Shown one piece after another: positions 59,721 through 64,000 of a stretch of 64,000 bases of DNA. The translations under genes and the position numbers were made by a program. The stretch is from Carya illinoinensis. Lineage: Eukaryota; Streptophyta; Magnoliopsida; Fagales; Juglandaceae. A model generated the notes under the pieces. That model ran no database searches. It saw only the letters and a list, made by a program, of their open reading frames with translations, and was not told the origin of the DNA. The stretch lies in assembly GCF_018687715.1 (NCBI RefSeq), contig NC_056764.1, positions 11,987,001 to 12,051,000 of the forward strand, given 5' to 3'. Every line of letters begins with the position of its first letter. Position 1 is the first letter of the stretch.

Positions 59721-59734
59721 ACTCTTGATATCAC
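59721..59734 (-). other. Primer-binding site of the minus-strand Copia
   Basis: The minus strand reads GTGATATCAAGAGT just inside the 5' LTR. It is a degenerate match to the tRNA-Met type site (TGGTATCAGAGC). Confidence 0.6.
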
Positions 59735-60098
59735 TGTAGAAAAATAGAGAACAAAAATAGACAAAAATCGAAAGGAAAATTGACAATACGGTGACACTCC
59801 TGTAAGGGTATTTGTCTCACAAGTTGGTTATGGATAAAGGGAATTAAATACTTTCATTGTGTACCAATAACCCTTATTTATAGGTCATGAGATATTGGTT
59901 GGCAAGGGCCACAACTATTGGTAATACAATAGTTAGCAAATAACACAATTATTAAAAAGTTACTTAACCTTTTGACTAAATCAAAAGATTATGTCTTTTG
60001 AGACTTCCTCAACCATCACTCTCCATGTAAACCATTACTCCGGAGAATGTGTCATTCCAAGAAGTGTATCGTTTGGTGATCATATCCTTAAAATTACA
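59735..60098 (-). repeat. 5' LTR of the minus-strand Copia
   Basis: It is the partner of 40875-41238, with the same 364-bp length and many substitutions between them. Confidence 0.85.
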
Positions 60099-63000
60099 AT
60101 TACACCCAGTCCCCTCATAGCTTTTGTCCGTGGCATTGCCTGTCTACAAGATTGACTACAAAAATATCGTAAATGGTGGCTTCCCCTTGGTAAGAATGGG
60201 GCAGGATTGTTTAAGAGATCTTATACCTCGTTTTTATTTTATTTTTTATTGTGCATCAACTTTTTTTTTTTAAATAATATTCTTTAGAAAAAGTAAACAA
60301 TTTAGTTAATTGAATCTACTCTGCAGAAGTTTACGGTGCAAGTTACATTCTTGAAAAGCAACAAATTTTAGTTGCGAAAATTATTTTATATTATTTTATT
60401 ATTATTTATAAATTATTAATTATTATTTATAAACTATTTTATTAGTTTATTAATAAATGATCGATATGAGATATTCTTAACATCCAAACGTACACTTAGG
60501 AAATTGGAATGGTTTTGTGGTGCATAACTTTACAAATGCTAACTTTGGGTAAATGCATTCTTACATGGCTGTGGCAAGTCCTAATAAACCGAACAAAACC
60601 TGGAGCTCTTTTTCGACTCTGGTTTGTAATCGATTACGTAAAACAGGAGTAGAGTGATTAATTTGTGGTCACATGACAAACAAATGTTACTAAAAAAATA
60701 AAACATGAGCAATTTACTTGTAACATGGCATAACAAATGATACGGCCAATACTGCCATATTATTGTAACATACCATACTGTTTTATGAAAAACAAGGTAA
60801 CAAAATATTCTAAACCTATGATCGTCTAACATTAGAATATTTTTCTAATTCTCGATCTTCGTGCAGTACCAGACATTTATTTTTAATAAAATGGTGTTCA
60901 TGTATAACATATTATAGCGATGGAGACAAGTCTAATTTATGACAATAAATGAAGGACCTTTGATGTCCACTGAATGAAACAACGTCTGGAAACCAAGAAG
61001 ATCGAACACCCTAGCTAGCTAAAAGCCAAATTTTAAATTGGAAAAAGAAAATTCATGTGAAGTATTGAGCTCTTCATTAATATTTTCCTAACGGCTAGTA
61101 CATCCATCGTCTCGCATACATCCAGCACACATTTAAAGCTGAAGAAATTTCAATAAATTCAGGTTGATTTTAATTTAATTCTAGGAGCTAAGCAAATTAT
61201 AGAAATATGGTCATTGTTAACGTCGTGTTTTTGTCACAACCCTTAGGAGGATTGCCTAGGACCCCAATAGTTTCACACATTTTTGGGTCAGGCTCTAGTG
61301 ACTCTAATATTCGATCTTGGGCATGTACACTCAAAGAAAACACCAAGAATCAAGGGCCTTGTGAAGGTTGGGGAGTTTCTGATGTCTAAGTTAATGTCAC
61401 TTTAGTAAATTGTGCAAGTGAGTAGAGAGTTTAGAGAGAATTCTTCATACCTATAGATCGGTTTTTATACTAAGTTTTTGGGAGTCAATTGCTCATACCT
61501 TGTGTCAGAGGGATATGTCCTCTCAACATTTCCTTTAGTTAGATTCCTTTAATACGACAAAACTTCTGGGGTGGTGCAATTAATGTGGCGTGGCATCATG
61601 TCGCTTTGGCTGTACTGCAGATGCACTCGATCATACTTCTTAATTTTCATTTGTCGTCAGAAGATCAAGTGCTCCTCGCGTTTCTTGCCTGTCTGCCTGC
61701 ATAGATTCTCCTAGATTAGGCATCGTAGAGGGAGGCCGAGGCCAACGTGTCCTTTCTCTCATTGCATTTTGGAACTTCTTGTGCGATTTCAGCCATAGGC
61801 CGCCTCAGCTTTGTGGCCAAGAGCCTGAATGAGCTGATGGACCATCCAGCCAGTCTAGGCTCCTTGCATTTGGGCCCACATTCTGGGCCTTTGGCCCAAG
61901 GGAAAAAATCTACTTACAAACATCATTAGAAACTAAAGAACCCGTTATTTAAAAAAAAAAAAATAAGAAAAAAAAGAAAGAAAAGAAACTAAAGAACTCC
62001 AAAAGACAAGTTCTTGTACCATTCTCCACTACAAATAAACATGGTGGGGTGCCCCCTCATCCCAGGGAATATCCCAAGAACTTGATTGCCGGAGACAGCA
62101 GCTTATTATATATTAAGATCGACCAAAGTACTACTCGAAGGATTTGGAATTTTTTTTTTTATAAACTTCTTTTTTGGGTTCACATTTTATACTTCAATTC
62201 GTTGGAAAAAAGAAAAAGCATCTTGGGCTTTCTTTTGTTTAGATATCTAAACGAGAAATGCAAAGAATAAAACGAGGCGTTTAATTTTGGCTGTTTCTTT
62301 TCCAACAAAAATGCTGTCCTTTTCAAGGACACTTTTATTGCCCCCTATTTGCCACCTTTGTGGTACTACTAAAAGCATATCTTAGAAAAATAATGTTGGC
62401 CTGAGCTATATCTCTATTGCAAGTTATGATTGTAAGGGTCGGGGCAAAATAGGTTAAAAAACTACGTATCAATAGGACAATTTTCTACTTGTTTCTTTCC
62501 TATGTAGACTGTCCTTCACATTCACTGATATTTCATGTTGGGTTGTCATGCTTTCTTTAGTTTGAGGACCCGCCAGGATGTTAGACAATTTAACCAAGTA
62601 ACATGGGATACCATGATTGCCTGCTGTGCGCTGTCCAAAAGCTTGGGGATGAGATGATTAATTTCTTGAACCATATTGCGACTTTTATCTCTATTCTTTT
62701 TATTTTCCTTCCAAGCAATTACAAAGCAAACTTCTCAGTGCATTAATCTTCTCCTAAAGCAAAACTAGAGCTACCCTACTTCAGCTAATTTTGATTGCTT
62801 TCTCACTTGTCTCTCTGTTTCAGACGCATAAAACTGGAACTTTTTGCATGCACACAACCTCTGCATCAATTTCGCTTTTGACAATAAAGAAAGGACCACA
62901 ATCTTCTAACTTTGCTCCATATGCATCTCAATCTTGATGGAAGTGACCGCTTGGCATTCTTGAGGAGGCATGTCTCGGGCTCTTGGTTGAAAAATGGTTT

Positions 63001-64000
63001 ATATATGCAGGGTGACATTTTAATGCCCCATCTTGACCTCGAGTAGGCCAAGAGCTGACACATTGCCACCCCCATTTACAATATCTTCGATGCTTTATCT
63101 CTCCTTTTATCGCGTTATTTGTTTGATCTCGGCAACCTCGTAAACGTCAATTGTTCCATCTTCCAAACATAACGTCAATTTAATATCTTTTTATGCTATT
63201 TGATATGAAAATTTTAATGGTGACAATTAAGTTCACTAAGGTGTGTCGACTTCAGAATGCCCCCCACCAACCAAACTAGCAGACAGTGGGACTAAACGTT
63301 ACGGGTATGAGTATCAGCAACACTCCCTAACAGAATACTGTACGTTTTAAAGAACTTTAGCTAGAGGGACATGTTGGGAATTGGAGCTAAAGCCTAAGAG
63401 CATAGTTTCAGAATGGAGAGACCTCTTTCACTTTCAGTGTAAATGTCAGTGAAAAGCAAGTAGTGTAGTAAACCATACGCAGCATTTAAATAGAGTATGT
63501 TCCAAGAAACAGTCTCACTTCCACCTCACTGAATGAAAAAAAAAAAAAAAAACTAGATAAAATCCTGTATATTAATCAAAGAGAAGATCTAGATATGCAC
63601 ATTGATCCTACAAATATAAATTTACAAAATGATGAATTTTATAATTTAACATACCACATCAAAATTTATTAATCTCTATGTATACCAAACATTTTTCATT
63701 AATTATGTATTGTTGACCAAGAATTGCCAATCCGACTACCATGAAAGTCACGTGTGCTCGAGTATGTTGAAATTGGATTATTGCTCGAAGTAGGAGTCAA
63801 TGATATCTCCATTTTCTACTTGTGAGAAGCAAGGGAGCAATCAATATTAATTAATTCTGGTTGATTAGGTGAACAAATTGTGAAGGAAGGAAGTATCACA
63901 CGTGAAGGAAGCAGCTGGCTTAGGAAAATAAATTTGTTAGAAAATTACATCAAGAATTTAAGTTGCATTGCGTCGTGTCTATGCTGACACTTAAGTATTA
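60099..64000. other. Right-hand intergenic region, no supported gene
   Basis: This is AT-rich with scattered short frames of no recognised family. At 60375-60500 there is a MITE-like AT block (ATTATTTATAAATTATTAAT then CCAAACGTACAC). From about 61232 (TGTCACAACCCTTAGGAGGA) to about 61920 the sequence is less AT-rich and has GGGCCC-type phrases near its end, which is reminiscent of an LTR fragment. I could not find TG...CA ends with a target duplication. A minus-strand frame at 62866-63075 is unrecognised. Confidence 0.35.

Larger units (their letters stand above)
40875..60098 (-). mobile_element. Old minus-strand Copia element, split by two later insertions
   Basis: The 3' LTR is 40875-41238 and the 5' LTR is 59735-60098, both 364 bp and visibly diverged. 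They start TGYAGAAAAATRGAGAAC and end GAATTACA or AAATTACA (plus strand). Next to the left LTR the plus strand reads TCTCCCACTT, the complement of a polypurine tract. Next to the right LTR the minus strand reads GTGATATCAAGAGT, a changed tRNA-Met-type primer site. Gag, protease, integrase, RT and RNase H follow on the minus strand with many breaks. Removing the two nested inserts leaves about 6.6 kb. The flanking 5-mers (AACAC and ATTAC) do not match well, as expected for an old copy. Confidence 0.85.

Noticed and set aside
61232..61920. Possible LTR starting TGTCACAACCC
   Set aside because: No matching CA end, target duplication or second copy in the window.
1..64000. CRISPR arrays, rRNA or tRNA genes
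   Set aside because: No regularly spaced repeat-spacer array, rRNA core or tRNA cloverleaf was found. The dispersed repeats are plant transposable elements.

Overview
This 64 kb window is AT-rich nuclear DNA of a flowering plant, probably a woody eudicot. The MITE family whose copies carry TTGAATAAAATATT and TTTGGATT termini resembles repeats I associate with walnut and hickory (Juglandaceae); that placement is an inference. There are few host genes and many nested transposable elements. Host-type genes are: (1) the 3' half of an unrecognised acidic protein gene (2-2238 +), with two more exon-like segments at 7485-7854 beyond a ~4.9 kb element; (2) an exon-like minus-strand ORF at 8578-8813; (3) an intact three-exon CCT-motif gene encoding 299 aa (15007-17020 -); (4) a GH18 chitinase gene broken by two frameshifts and a stop (35045-36910 -).

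Layout. 0-10 kb: the acidic-protein gene and a large inverted-repeat element (2565-7482) carrying fragments of a TOM2A-like tetraspanin in both orientations plus a GRF zinc-finger fragment. 10.4-12.9 kb: a solo LTR inside a MITE, with target-site duplication (TSD) CACAC. 13-24 kb: the CCT gene and AT-rich intergenic DNA with MITEs. 24.1-29.0 kb: a degenerate Copia element carrying fragments of two host genes (NAD-isocitrate dehydrogenase, CAF1 deadenylase) and, inside its reverse transcriptase, a ~1 kb insert with a minus-strand coiled-coil gene. 29-40.8 kb: MITEs, microsatellites and the chitinase pseudogene. 40.9-60.1 kb: a nested complex. A minus-strand Copia (40875-60098) was split by a complete Sirevirus-type Copia (45492-56644, TSD ACTTC) and by a solo LTR of the same Sirevirus family (58045-59511, TSD ACCAA). 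The 5' LTR of the Sirevirus was in turn split by a second copy of the solo LTR seen at 10.4 kb (46557-48587, TSD GCGGT). 60.1-64 kb: intergenic DNA with no gene I can support.

The most interesting signal is a family of small coiled-coil genes that run antisense inside Copia elements: two in tandem between pol and the 3' LTR of the Sirevirus (54357-54890 and 53757-54194) and one inside the reverse transcriptase of the 24-29 kb Copia (27204-27635). All three share a motif core (S-D-x-I, then SQRL), and each has a CTATAAA-type TATA box about 85-140 bp upstream of its ATG. I know of no described Copia module like this. Antisense extra ORFs are known from Tat-lineage Ty3/gypsy elements, but I cannot place this family there.
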